A stretch of DNA of 64,000 nucleotides from UBA7672 sp963784415. Lineage in GTDB: Bacteria; Pseudomonadota; Alphaproteobacteria; Caulobacterales; Hyphomonadaceae. Below, one piece after another: positions 47,805 to 56,485 of the stretch. The translations under genes and the position numbers were made by a program. The notes under the pieces are model-generated. The model made no database searches. It was not told the DNA's origin and saw nothing but the letters and a program-made list of their open reading frames with translations. The stretch spans positions 62,001 to 126,000 of the forward strand of contig CAWARK010000013.1 in NCBI GenBank assembly GCA_963784415.1, given 5' to 3'. Position 1 is the stretch's first letter. Each line of letters starts with the position of its first letter.

Positions 47805-48521
47805 CTAGCGCGTCTCCGCAGCGGCGCGCGCCCAGCCGGTGATGGCGTAGCGGCCTGCGCGTGCGAACGGCGCGACGCTGGTGACGGCGTGGAGTTGCGG
47901 CACGGAGAACAGGTCGAGCGTGTTGAAGCCCGGCATGTAGCCGTCCTGCACGTGACGCGCTTCGTCGAAGAAGAGCAGGAGGCCGCCCCAGTCGAACAGC
48001 CAGCGTCGCGTGAAGCCCATCACATAGGCGGCGCGCCGGTTGTGCGCGGGCAGGAGATCGTTGTGGGTCGTGAGAAAGCAGCCCGGTTCGTAGAGTGTGG
48101 CCTGCGCATCGAGGCGGACGATGTCGGCATGGCCGGTGACGCGATGGAAGAAATCGATCACCGGCGCGCTGTTCAGGAACTCGAACACGGTGTGCAGCAG
48201 ATGCCCGGGAGGCTGGCGCTGCTGGTAGGCGGTGAGCATCGGGAAGGAGCGGTAGAGGAAGGAAAAGCCGCTGCCCGCACGGGCGACGGCGGCGGCGATG
48301 CGCGGATCGGTCCAGTCAATCCGCTGTCCCCGGAGCACGAGCGGCGCGCCGTTGTCATCGAGCAGGGCAAGATCGAACGGCGTTGCTTTCTCGAGGCAAT
48401 CGGCGATCAGCGTCGCGCACTCCGGCGCCAGAATGTTCTGAACCCGCAGCCGGCCATGCGTCGCGAACTGCTGCGCGAGGGCGGCGGCGTCGAGCGCGGG
48501 GTTGAGACGCAGGGCGATCAT
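47805..48521 (-). CDS. 2OG-Fe(II) oxygenase-like protein
   Basis: A 238-residue protein of the iron/2-oxoglutarate oxygenase superfamily. The facial triad candidates are His and Asp in CFLTTHNDLLPAHNRRAAYV and a distal His in VPQLHAVTSVAPFARAGRYA, followed by the Arg that binds 2-oxoglutarate. FDWGGLLLFFDEARHVQDGY is the central beta segment. It would hydroxylate an unidentified substrate, possibly a protein side chain or a sugar-linked moiety. The ATG at 48521 overlaps the stop of the upstream methyltransferase gene by 4 bases (ATGA). Confidence 0.78.
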   Translation of the reverse strand: MIALRLNPALDAAALAQQFATHGRLRVQNILAPECATLIADCLEKATPFDLALLDDNGAPLVLRGQRIDWTDPRIAAAVARAGSGFSFLYRSFPMLTAYQQRQPPGHLLHTVFEFLNSAPVIDFFHRVTGHADIVRLDAQATLYEPGCFLTTHNDLLPAHNRRAAYVMGFTRRWLFDWGGLLLFFDEARHVQDGYMPGFNTLDLFSVPQLHAVTSVAPFARAGRYAITGWARAAAETR

Positions 48522-49318
48522 CGCGACAGTTCCGGCAACCATTTCGGCCAGCGCGACGGCGCGGGCTGCTCTCTATCGCTTAACCCAGTAAGCGTTTCCA
48601 GCCCTTGCGGTGATTTCATCGCTGATGGCGTGTTGGGCCCGATAGTCCAGAACGGCCGCTTGCAGCCAACGAGATGCCAGTCATCGATGATGATGATGCC
48701 GCCCGGCGACAGGAGCGGATAAAGCTGCTCCAGCGATTCATGGACGGAATCGTACGAATCCGAATCGAGACGCATCAGCGCGAAGCGTTCGCCCGAGAGC
48801 GTCTTCAGGCTCTCGGCGAAGAAGCCCGGCACGAACGCTATCCGGTCATCGAGAAAACCGAAGCGCTGAATGTTCTGCCGCACTTCGTCGAGTGACGCGA
48901 CCCAACGGTCGCTCCACTGATCGACGGGATCGTTGAGGGCGCGCGTGTTCCTTGGAATGCCGGCAAAGGAATCTGCGGCGAAGACTTTCCGGCGGCGGAT
49001 GTCGTAGGCATCCAGCAGGCCGCGCATGAGGATGATCGCGCCGCCGCGCCAGATACCCGCTTCGATGAAATCTCCGGGGACGTTCCGCTCCTCGACGGAG
49101 ACGGCGCACTCCTCGATCAGGTCGAGCTGGTCCTTGCTGAGCAGCGTCACCGGACGCGCAAGCGGACCAATCGTCCAGCGGCCGGCACTTACATTGTAGT
49201 GGGACACGCAACGAAAGTCCTGAAAGGGAACTGCGCCACCGATGTAATGGTAGTTGGTGATCGCGCGCTTCAGGACGTCGACATAGGCGTCGCGCAGGGT
49301 CGTGTCGTTGGGCTTCAT
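48518..49318 (-). CDS. TylF/MycF-family sugar O-methyltransferase
   Basis: A 266-residue methyltransferase resembling the TylF macrocin O-methyltransferase family. Signatures are LLSKDQLDLIEECAVSVEER, GDFIEAGIWRGGAIILMRGL, VFAADSFAGIPRNT, FALMRLDSDSYDSVHESLEQ (metal-binding Asp region) and SPGGIIIIDDWHLVGCKRP. Family members methylate a hydroxyl on a sugar of glycans or natural products. Start chosen at 49318 (MKPNDTTLRDAY), not the longer frame. It is translationally coupled to the 2OG oxygenase gene, suggesting the pair modifies one molecule. Confidence 0.85.
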   Translation of the reverse strand: MKPNDTTLRDAYVDVLKRAITNYHYIGGAVPFQDFRCVSHYNVSAGRWTIGPLARPVTLLSKDQLDLIEECAVSVEERNVPGDFIEAGIWRGGAIILMRGLLDAYDIRRRKVFAADSFAGIPRNTRALNDPVDQWSDRWVASLDEVRQNIQRFGFLDDRIAFVPGFFAESLKTLSGERFALMRLDSDSYDSVHESLEQLYPLLSPGGIIIIDDWHLVGCKRPFWTIGPNTPSAMKSPQGLETLTGLSDREQPAPSRWPKWLPELSR

Positions 49319-49562
49319 GTCGTCCTCGAAGATCGGACCACCTTCATGCCGCACGCCTTCAGCAGGTGTGCGGGTGAGATGGTTCGACGGACAAGTCAGG
49401 AAGCCTCGGCGTCGGGAGCAGACTCACACGGGATTGAAGTGAGATTCAAGAGGGTAAACCCGAGCGTTTTGCCTGTCGCCGGGCTAACCTCCCGGGGCGT
49501 TTTGCATATCGGTGCGTTTGATCGCATGCTTGGGCAGAACATTTTCAGGTGAGGAATGCCCC

Positions 49563-50547
49563 ATGACAGCCAGCCGTGAAATCCATCTCGTGAGGCGCCC
49601 GAAAGGCGTGCCCGTGGCGGCGGACTTTGCTGTCGTTCCCGTTGATGTTGCAGCGACGGGCGAGGGCGAGGTGCGGGTGCAGACGCTGATCATGTCGGTC
49701 GATCCCTACATGCGGCCGCGGTTGAATGCGGATCAGGCGCTGGATGCGCCGCTGCTGGGCGGCGGGATCGGGCGGGTGGTGCAGTCGCGCAATGCGAAAT
49801 TCGCCGAAGGCCAGCTGGTGAAACACTGGGCCGGGTTTCGCGAAACGTTCGTGAGCAATGGGCAGGGCTTGATGCCGTTCGAGCGTGACCCGGCGCTGTC
49901 GCTGTCGGTCTACATGCACGCGCTCGGCGGCACGGGGATCACGGCTTATGGCGGGCTGCTGGAGACGGGCAAGCTGAAGGACGGCGAGCAGGTGTTCGTC
50001 TCGACGGCGGGCGGCGCGGTGGGATCGGTCGTGGCGCAGATCGCGAAGATCAAGGGTTGCTATGTGGTCGGCTCGACCGGCGCGGACGACAAGGCGCAGT
50101 GGCTGCGCGACGAGGCCGGGCTGGATGCGGTGATCAACTACAAGACGCAGGATCTGGCGAAGGCGCTGGAGGCGGCGACGCCAAAAGGCATCGACGTCTA
50201 TTTCGAGAATGTCGGCGGCGGCGCATCTCGATGCGGCGCTGCCGCGCATGAATGTGAAGGGGCGGATTCCGGTGTGCGGGATGATCTCGACCTACAATGG
50301 CGGCGGCGAGGGAGTGAACGGGCTGTTCAACATGATCTACAAGCGCATCCGCATGGAGGGGTTTGTCGCGACGGACTTCGCGCATCTCAATGCGGCGTTC
50401 GTGTCAGACATGACGGGGTGGCTGAAGAGCGGACAGATCAAGTATCAGGAGACGCTCCTTGATGGCTTCGCGCGCGCGCCAGAAGGGCTGATCGGGCTGT
50501 TCGAGGGACGCAATAGCGGCAAGATGCTGATCAAGGTTGCGGATTAA
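49563..50547 (+). pseudogene. NADP-dependent alkenal/quinone oxidoreductase-like, one frameshift
   Basis: A medium-chain reductase of the PTGR/YncB type without zinc. The start is MTASREIHLVRRPKGVPVAA (49563), and the NADP fold is VFVSTAGGAVGSVVAQIAKI with VVGSTGADDKAQWL. At 50220 the frame is lost after DVYFENVGG; removing one base from GGCGGCGGCGC restores AHLDAALPRMNVKGRIPVCG, the conserved continuation, then GRNSGKMLIKVAD to the stop. The full protein is about 328 residues, normal for the family, which reduces alpha,beta-unsaturated carbonyls. A single-base error in a GGC tract is the simple explanation. Confidence 0.88.
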
Positions 50548-50569
50548 ACTGGGCGATAGCCGAACTGGA

Positions 50570-51314
50570 TCAGAGGCTGCCGCTGTCTGGCCAGAAGCGC
50601 CAGTGGGTGTTGGGCGACTCGGTGGGGCGATAGGATTTGGTGTCACCGGTGGCGAGCACGCGAGCCAGTTGCTGGAACGCCTCGTTGGAGCTTGGCGCAA
50701 CGCCACCCGCGATGTCCGGGTGGTTCCACTCTTCCAGTTGCATGATTTGCCAAGCCTTCCGGCACGTTCTGGCGTCGTTCTTCTGCCGTGCAGAGGACTA
50801 GCGCCCGGTCTTCCACCGCGAGCCAGCGGCACATTTCATAGATCGCCACGTTGGGCGGGTTCGCAGGCACAACCTGAGCGCTGGCCAGTTCTTCAGCCGA
50901 CGGCGGCTGCAGCGCAACGCCGCGCAGCAGGATTTCCGATCCGGGAAGAATGTCTTCTTCATGCTCGGCTTCATCTGCATATGTGAGGGGATTGACGAAC
51001 GACATCTCGTTGTTGGGATTGTTGGCGAGATAGCGTTCGTAAGCTTCTACTGCGACGAAATCGGCGGAAGTCTTCGCGCGCTGAATCGTGCTGCCAGAGG
51101 TGTAGATGCAGATGTCAGGATCGCCAGCGCGAGGGCTAAAGCCAAACACTTCGATGACAAGCGCCCAATCCGACGCCGAGCGATAGAGCGAGAGCCGCGT
51201 TGCGGCCAGATAGACATAGCCGTTGCCCATCGCTGGAAAGGTGAAGTCTCGCGCGGCAGCATCTAGAACTGCCAAAATCGCGGCCTCCTCGAACGATGCG
51301 GCTTCGCCGGTCAT
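50570..51314 (-). pseudogene. Hypothetical protein, one frameshift near the C-terminus
   Basis: The first frame reads MTGEAASFEEAAILAVLDAA, FTFPAMGNGYVYLAATRLSL, FGFSPRAGDPDICIYTSGST and LPGSEILLRGVALQPPSAEE. Near 50755 (CCGGAAGGCTTGG) the frame changes, and the third frame continues as WQIMQLEEWNHPDIAGGVAP, then EAFQQLARVLATGDTKSYRP and a stop at 50570. It is about 247 residues. The domain resembles DUF7003-like proteins of unknown function. The joined protein is more convincing than either half, so I treat it as one gene. It overlaps the next gene by 4 bases. Confidence 0.68.
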
Positions 51315-52246
51315 GGGGCCTTCTTCTCTTCCTGGCGCCCCATGCGGGCGGCGGTGAGGATGCCGATGATACCGTGGTTGCCTTCGTGGCAGGCGTATTC
51401 CCAGACGGGACGAACGGAGCGCGTCATCACGTATTCGCCGAGCCAGGGCTTGTTGTAGAGCGAAGGGTCTTCGATGGTGAACTGGTAGAGCAGTTGATCA
51501 GCGGAGATGAGGCTGAAGCGTTCGATGATGCGGCTGTCCTCGGTCGCCATCGCGCCGCCCCGCCAGGTGACGCCGCGCTGGTCGGTGATCCTGATATGAT
51601 CGGTCGTGACGACAAGCGTGTCGCCGTCCCACTGGCCGCGCGCATAACCCGCGAGTGAGCGGACGGTGTCAGGCGGCACATTGCTGGAAGAATGGGGCCC
51701 GTCGAGGGCGACGATGCGGGCGGGGTCGAGGTCTTCCGTGGTGAGCACGATGTTTGCGGGCGTCTGCACGATCTGATGCGGGATCAGCTCGCTGTTGATC
51801 ATGTAGGGGGCGTAATTCATGCTTTCGGTGCAGCGCTCGGCGCCTGGGCGGTCTTCCGGATTGTCGTAGACGGCCTTGAAATGGTTCATCGTGGCCTTGG
51901 CCAGCGACGTGTAGGGCAGCTTGCCGTCGGTGGGGGTGATGATCATCGACGAGCGCAGCTCGCCATTCATTTCGAGCAAGACGTCGGGGAAGGGGTTGAA
52001 GCCAATCTCCGGATCGAACACTTCGCCGATCTCGGGCGTCATCTTCTTCAACACGGCTGCGAGCTGGTCGCGGGGGACGATGAGATCCTTGATGTCGTCG
52101 GGGCGCTCGAGCGGCGTCATGAAATGGGATGACCAGAAGCCCTGCAGGTCGGGGTGGCCGTCGGGCGCGCGCGGGATGGCGGCGGATTGGGCAAAAGCGG
52201 GGGGTGCGGCTGCGAGCAGCACGAGGCTTGCCAGAAATGCGCGCAT
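51311..52246 (-). CDS. Exported hypothetical protein
   Basis: A 311-residue protein from the ATG at 52246, with a signal peptide (MRAFLASLVLLAAAPPAFAQ). The mature start RAPDGHPDLQGFWSSHFMTP belongs to a large family of uncharacterised periplasmic proteins sharing the PDGxPDLxGxW motif; RGQWDGDTLVVTTDHIRITD and IERFSLISADQLLYQFTIED are beta-rich repeats of a lipocalin-like kind. C-terminus YACHEGNHGIIGILTAAR. Role is unknown. Its stop overlaps the next gene start by 4 bases (ATGA). Confidence 0.8.
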   Translation of the reverse strand: MRAFLASLVLLAAAPPAFAQSAAIPRAPDGHPDLQGFWSSHFMTPLERPDDIKDLIVPRDQLAAVLKKMTPEIGEVFDPEIGFNPFPDVLLEMNGELRSSMIITPTDGKLPYTSLAKATMNHFKAVYDNPEDRPGAERCTESMNYAPYMINSELIPHQIVQTPANIVLTTEDLDPARIVALDGPHSSSNVPPDTVRSLAGYARGQWDGDTLVVTTDHIRITDQRGVTWRGGAMATEDSRIIERFSLISADQLLYQFTIEDPSLYNKPWLGEYVMTRSVRPVWEYACHEGNHGIIGILTAARMGRQEEKKAP

Positions 52247-52315
52247 GGTGAGACCCCGTCCTGACCGGGGATCAGCGTGCACGAAATGGGCCGCAAGGCC
52301 AGTCCGGCGTGGTTG

Positions 52316-53224
52316 CTACTGCACGCACTCGGGGTTGATGCCCTGGACGTAGCTCTTGATCACGTCGATGCCCTGGGCGGCGTCGGAGCCGAGGAAGCCC
52401 TTGATGTGATCGTAGCCGACATCGATCGGATACTGCTTCAGGTACCAGCCGGCGACGGGCAGGTAGGACCAGTGCCATTTCTCTTCTTCGTAGCCGGTGG
52501 TGCGCTCGCCCGGATCGCCCTTGTGCGAATAGACTTGGCAGAAGCCGTATTGCGGCGCGTGGGCGACGAGCCAGTCGTAGATGTGCTTGCCGTCCTTGGT
52601 GTTGAAGAATTTCGGATCGATCGAGTTGATGTCGAAGTCGGTGCCCCAGTGGTGGCGGGAGGTGGCGGGCATTGAGGAGTAGGTGAGGATTTTCAGCGCG
52701 CGCTCTTTCGGATCGGGGATCGAGACGTTGAGCTTCTTGCCGCCGACCAGCGTCTTGCCGGTCCATTTGTCTTCCCAGATCTGCTTCTGGTCGGAGAAGG
52801 AGCGGAAGGCGGAGACGATCTTCAGCTTGTAGCCATTGGCCTCGGCGTCCTCGGCCATGCGGACGAAGGCTTCGACGGCGTCCTTGTGGCCCCAGACGCG
52901 GGTGCCGCCCTGGAACTTGTCGGGGATTTTCGCGAACATCGGGTCGTGCGCCGGGTCGATGTCGCCGAGGAGGTATTTGACGGCGAGGTGCGAGGTGGCG
53001 GGCTCGGGCGGAGCTGCGGGTTCGACTGGCGGGGTGTCGGGGCCGGGGGCGGGCTCGGCGGACGTGGGCGGTTGATCAGCGGCTGCGGCTTCCGCAACGC
53101 CAGCGGAGGTTGGCGTGACAATGGCAGCCTGGGCGGCGGCCTCGTCCGAGGAGGGATTGGCGCTGCAGGCTGCGAATAGCAGCATGAGCGGCAGGAGCGC
53201 GATGGCGCGACCAGATTTCATCAC
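52316..53224 (-). CDS. M15-family D-alanyl-D-alanine carboxypeptidase lipoprotein
   Basis: A 302-residue periplasmic lipoprotein (lipobox LPLMLLFAACSANPS) with an Ala/Pro-rich linker to about residue 80, then the M15B/VanY fold. The zinc site is visible: SRHHWGTDFDINSID (His and Asp) and EEEKWHWSYLPVAGWY (catalytic Glu and the second His). LKIVSAFRSFSDQKQIWEDK is the family's substrate-binding start. It trims D-Ala from peptidoglycan peptides. It follows a small Imm70 gene pair; no operon link is clear. Confidence 0.9.
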   Translation of the reverse strand: MMKSGRAIALLPLMLLFAACSANPSSDEAAAQAAIVTPTSAGVAEAAAADQPPTSAEPAPGPDTPPVEPAAPPEPATSHLAVKYLLGDIDPAHDPMFAKIPDKFQGGTRVWGHKDAVEAFVRMAEDAEANGYKLKIVSAFRSFSDQKQIWEDKWTGKTLVGGKKLNVSIPDPKERALKILTYSSMPATSRHHWGTDFDINSIDPKFFNTKDGKHIYDWLVAHAPQYGFCQVYSHKGDPGERTTGYEEEKWHWSYLPVAGWYLKQYPIDVGYDHIKGFLGSDAAQGIDVIKSYVQGINPECVQ

Positions 53225-53328
53225 GGTCTCCGAACCCCCCGCCGGACCAAATCATGTGGCGGGCTGCGCGCCAAGGATTCATGGCGCCGCATTTAGAAAT
53301 GGTTGCAGCGGGGAAATGAGGTGGGGCG

Positions 53329-53742
53329 TTATTGGAAGAGAATGGGAAGATTGCGTTGCTGGCTTTTCCGCGCCAGCCCGACCAGGCGCTCCACCAGAGG
53401 CTCGCCATCGACATCGAAAAAGGCGTCGTAGAGGGATCCCGGCTTCAGTCCAAACTCCTTCGCCACCCCGAGCTGCCAGCCATCTGATGGCATTTCGGGC
53501 GGCAGCGCGCGAAATACGCGCTCAATCCGAGAGAGCTCCTGCTCCAATGCTGCGGCTTCCGTCGGGCTCCATTCTCCATCACAGTCAGAGTGAAGGATCA
53601 GCGTGGGACATTTCGAGCCCTCTTTGCCGTCTTCGACATGCCTGATGACGGCGTCGCGGAAGCGCGCAAAGTCGCTGTACATACCGACTTCAAGGCCGTC
53701 GATTTCGTCATCGTCATCGAAGATCGCCAGATAAAGCCCCAT
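53329..53742 (-). CDS. Imm70-family immunity protein
   Basis: A 137-residue protein: MGLYLAIFDDDDEIDGLEVG, then SDFARFRDAVIRHVEDGKEG and TLILHSDCDGEWSPTEAAAL, a match to the Imm70 immunity family of polymorphic toxin systems. The ATG at 53742 is the natural start. No recognisable polymorphic toxin is nearby, so it is either an orphan protecting against toxins of relatives or protects against the small upstream protein, with which it overlaps by one base (TAATG). Confidence 0.82.
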   Translation of the reverse strand: MGLYLAIFDDDDEIDGLEVGMYSDFARFRDAVIRHVEDGKEGSKCPTLILHSDCDGEWSPTEAAALEQELSRIERVFRALPPEMPSDGWQLGVAKEFGLKPGSLYDAFFDVDGEPLVERLVGLARKSQQRNLPILFQ

Positions 53743-53993
53743 TAGCGTCTCACGACCTTTATCACGGAGTGATACTGCCTGATCAAAGTGTCTAGGTCGT
53801 CCCAAATCACGCAGTGCTCTGGGACGTGAAGCTCGAGTTTCTCGCCCGACTTCACGGCACGAAACAGCAGCAATCTGATCTGATATGTAGCTCTCAGCTT
53901 AGACGCGGACTTCAACAGGTAGAGCACATTGAAGCGCTCAGCGTCAGCGCGTGATCCGCGCGCAACCTGTTGTCTAGTGTACTTGAGCTGCAT
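53742..53993 (-). CDS. Small protein coupled to the Imm70 gene
   Basis: An 83-residue protein that I do not recognise: LKYTRQQVARGSRADAERFN, LLKSASKLRATYQIRLLLFR, then LELHVPEHCVIWDDLDTLIR. It is basic at the N-terminus and mixed alpha/beta in pattern. Its stop overlaps the Imm70 start by one base, so the two are translated together. It may be a detached toxin C-terminal domain or an unrelated neighbour; I would not assign a toxic function. Confidence 0.55.
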   Translation of the reverse strand: MQLKYTRQQVARGSRADAERFNVLYLLKSASKLRATYQIRLLLFRAVKSGEKLELHVPEHCVIWDDLDTLIRQYHSVIKVVRR

Positions 53994-54037
53994 GCCCTTG
54001 TCCCAACTCGTCGCACGATGCCTGCGACCCCTCTCCG

Positions 54038-54935
54038 TCAGTTCTTGAACTTGGGGTCGCGGGGACGCATCAGGCCTTCCTGCGTCACCGAGGCGACCAG
54101 CTTGCCGGCTTCGGTGTAGAGTTCGCCGCGGTTGAAGCCACGGGCGCCTGAGGCGGATGGGCTAGTCCATCGTGTAGAGCAGCCAGTCGGAGATATCGAA
54201 GGGCTCGTGGAACCACATCGAGTGGTCGAGGCTAGCCATCTGCACGCCGCCGGTGAACCAGTTGACGCCGTGCGGCTTGGTGGCGGTGTCGAGGATGCCC
54301 ATGTCGCTGGCGTAGGCGAGCAGGCATTGCTGCAGCGGAATGTTGGCCGGATCGACCTTGCCGCGCATGCGGAGCCACATCTCCTTTTTTGCCTCGGTCT
54401 TGGCGGGCGAGATCATCTGGCGCGGATCGACGGGCTTGAGTTCGATCGGGCGCGGACGGGCGAACTGTTTCTGCAGCTCCTTCGGCACGTGATCCTTCGC
54501 CATGGCGCGCAGCTCGTCTTCGCTCTTGAGTTCGGCGGGGTGCTTGGTCTTCGGCATCGGCGACTGGTGGACATAACCCTGTTCGGGCACCTGGAAGGAC
54601 GCGGCGAGGTTGAAGATCTGTTCGCCGTGCTGGACGGCGGTGACGCGGCGGGTGGTGAAGCTCTTGCCGTCGCGCGAGCGGTCAACCTCGTAGAGGATCG
54701 GCACGGAGGGGTCTCCGGGACGGATGAAATAGGCGTGCAGCGAGTGACAGACGCGGGCGTCGATCGTGCGATAGGCGGCGACAAGCGCCTGCGCGATCAC
54801 CTGGCCGCCGAAGACGCGCTTCATGCCGTCGTCGGGTGACTGTCCGCGGAAGAGATTTACCTCGATCCGCTCGATGTCGAGCAGGGCGATCAGCTCGGCG
54901 ACCGGGTCGGAGGTGAAGGGCGCGGCGTCGGTCAT
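54038..54935 (-). pseudogene. tesB: Acyl-CoA thioesterase II with a single-base break near the end
   Basis: A hotdog-fold thioesterase hydrolysing medium- and long-chain acyl-CoA. Signatures are VFGGQVIAQALVAAYRTID, VCHSLHAYFIRPGDPSVPIL and the catalytic region LAYASDMGILDTATKPHG followed by ASLDHSMWFHEPFDISDWLL. The frame stops at YTMD (TAG at 54162-54164). Deleting the T of that TAG gives MDSPSASGARGFNRGELYTE and GKLVASVTQEGLMRPRDPKF, which is the conserved TesB C-terminus, ending at 54038. Total about 300 residues. An insertion error is most likely. Confidence 0.92.
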
Positions 54936-55007
54936 GGCAGGTTTATCCACGCGATAGGTCGGAGGGAGGCGGAGCCCCCGTCTGCGCGGGCGTCTCCGGA
55001 ATACAGA

Positions 55008-55037
55008 AGCAGCGGCAGGTATAACCCTGCCGCTGCT
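55008..55037 (-). terminator. Stem-loop terminator after the DUF3617 gene
   Basis: Perfect 12-bp arms AGCAGCGGCAGG and CCTGCCGCTGCT with a 6-base loop, 31 bases after the stop of the minus-strand DUF3617 gene. The T tract is weak. It could stop readthrough towards tesB. Confidence 0.75.
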
Positions 55038-55067
55038 GATTTGCGAACTGCCTTAAATGCCGCGACG

Positions 55068-55565
55068 TTACGGCGTCTTGGGCGCGTCGCAGTCGCCCAG
55101 GCGTTCCATCTTGATGGTGGTGACGGATGGGGACGGCAGGCCCGGAGGGGACGGGTCCATCGTCGAGGTCATCTGCATCGTGTAGGCCGTACCGAAATCG
55201 CCGGTGACGGCGTAGTCGGTGGTCACGGTCATGCCCTGCATCGTGCAGACGGAGTGGCCGGCCTTGCCGTCAGTCGAGAAGGTCTGCTCGGCGCAGGTGA
55301 GGCCGGACTGCTGCTGCATCTTCTGGGCTTCCTCCATACTCATCTGCTTGGCGTAGCAGATTTCGTTGGGCGGGATTTCCACGCCGCTGGCCGAGACCGT
55401 GACCTTCCACTTGCCAGCTGCCGGGCCGGTGGGCAAAGCCGCCGCAGGCGCAGGGGTTTCCGTGGTAGCTGCCGCCGACGGGGCGCCGTCGAGCGTGGGC
55501 TCGGTTTTCTCGCCACAGGCGGCAAGCAGCAGGGCGGCGGACGCCGCAGCCAGAGCAAATTTCAT
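55068..55565 (-). CDS. DUF3617 family lipoprotein
   Basis: A 165-residue lipoprotein (MKFALAAASAALLLAACGEK). The DUF3617 features are a central AAGKWKVTVSASGVEIPPNE, IC...C pairs (EICYAKQMSMEEAQKM, LTCAEQTFSTDGKAGHSVCT), and the beta strands TDYAVTGDFGTAYTMQMTST. Such proteins are periplasmic and of unknown function; the four cysteines probably form disulphides. It has its own region upstream and a terminator downstream. Confidence 0.85.
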   Translation of the reverse strand: MKFALAAASAALLLAACGEKTEPTLDGAPSAAATTETPAPAAALPTGPAAGKWKVTVSASGVEIPPNEICYAKQMSMEEAQKMQQQSGLTCAEQTFSTDGKAGHSVCTMQGMTVTTDYAVTGDFGTAYTMQMTSTMDPSPPGLPSPSVTTIKMERLGDCDAPKTP

Positions 55566-55731
55566 GGGTGTCTCCCTTTGTGTCCTGCCGGGAAGCTAGT
55601 CCGGGCGGGGCCGAAGGCTACTGAACATGCTGTCACCCGCCGAGACGGCTTGCCCGCGCAGCCCTTGCCCGGAATGGGGGCTGTAGGCTATCCGGGCGGC
55701 CACCCTACCGAACCCAGAAAAGAGCCTCGTC

Positions 55732-56481
55732 ATGGCCGGCCACAGCAAATGGGCAAACATCCAGCACCGCAAGGGCAAGGCCGACAAGGCCAGGGCCAAG
55801 CTGTTCTCCAAGCTGGCGAAGGAGATCACCGTCGCCGCGAAGGCCGGCATGCCCGACGTCAACTTCAATCCGCGGCTGCGCCTGGCGGTGAACAACGCCA
55901 AGTCGGTTTCCATGCCGAAGGACAACATCCAGCGCGCCATCGACAAGGGCGCCGGCGCGGATGGCGCCAACTATGAGGCGATCCGCTATGAGGGCTTCGC
56001 GCCGGGCGGCGTGGGCCTGATTGTCGAATGCTCGACCGACAACAAGAACCGGGCGGCGACGGATGTGCGCACGAGCTTCTCCCACCATGGCGGGAACCTC
56101 GGCCAGACCGGCGCGGTGTCGTCGGGCTTCGAGAATGTCGGCGAGATCATCTATCCGCTGGAAGCCGGCAGCGAGGACGCGATCATGGAAGCTGCGCTCG
56201 ACGCGGGCGCATCCGACGTGAAGAGCGATGAAGACGGGCACTACATCTACACCGTGCGCGCGGACCTCGCGGAAGTCGCATCCGCGCTCGAGGGCAAGAT
56301 CAAGGTGGCGGCGACGTCGACCGCGCTGATCTGGAAGCCGCTCAACACGGTGCAGGTGGAAGGCGAGAACGCCGACAAGCTGATGAAGATGCTCGAAGAG
56401 CTGGAAGATTGCGACGACGTGCAGAACGTCTACGGCAACTACGAGATCAGCGACGCGGAGATGGCGCGGCTGGCTGGGTGA
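55732..56481 (+). CDS. YebC/PmpR family transcriptional or translational regulator
   Basis: A 249-residue protein of the YebC family. It opens MAGHSKWANIQHRKGKADKA, then LFSKLAKEITVAAKAGMPDV, and carries the family centre GFAPGGVGLIVECSTDNKNR and RTSFSHHGGNLGQTGAVSSG. Members bind DNA or relieve ribosome stalling at polyproline-like sequences; which role applies here is unknown. It is convergent with the next gene, 4 bases apart. A TIGR00282 phosphoesterase, a common neighbour, is encoded 9.8 kb upstream. Confidence 0.96.
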   Translation: MAGHSKWANIQHRKGKADKARAKLFSKLAKEITVAAKAGMPDVNFNPRLRLAVNNAKSVSMPKDNIQRAIDKGAGADGANYEAIRYEGFAPGGVGLIVECSTDNKNRAATDVRTSFSHHGGNLGQTGAVSSGFENVGEIIYPLEAGSEDAIMEAALDAGASDVKSDEDGHYIYTVRADLAEVASALEGKIKVAATSTALIWKPLNTVQVEGENADKLMKMLEELEDCDDVQNVYGNYEISDAEMARLAG

Positions 56482-56485
56482 CCGC

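Noticed and set aside
47604..48722. A 372-codon plus-strand frame
   Set aside because: It is the reverse of the 2OG oxygenase and TylF-like genes.
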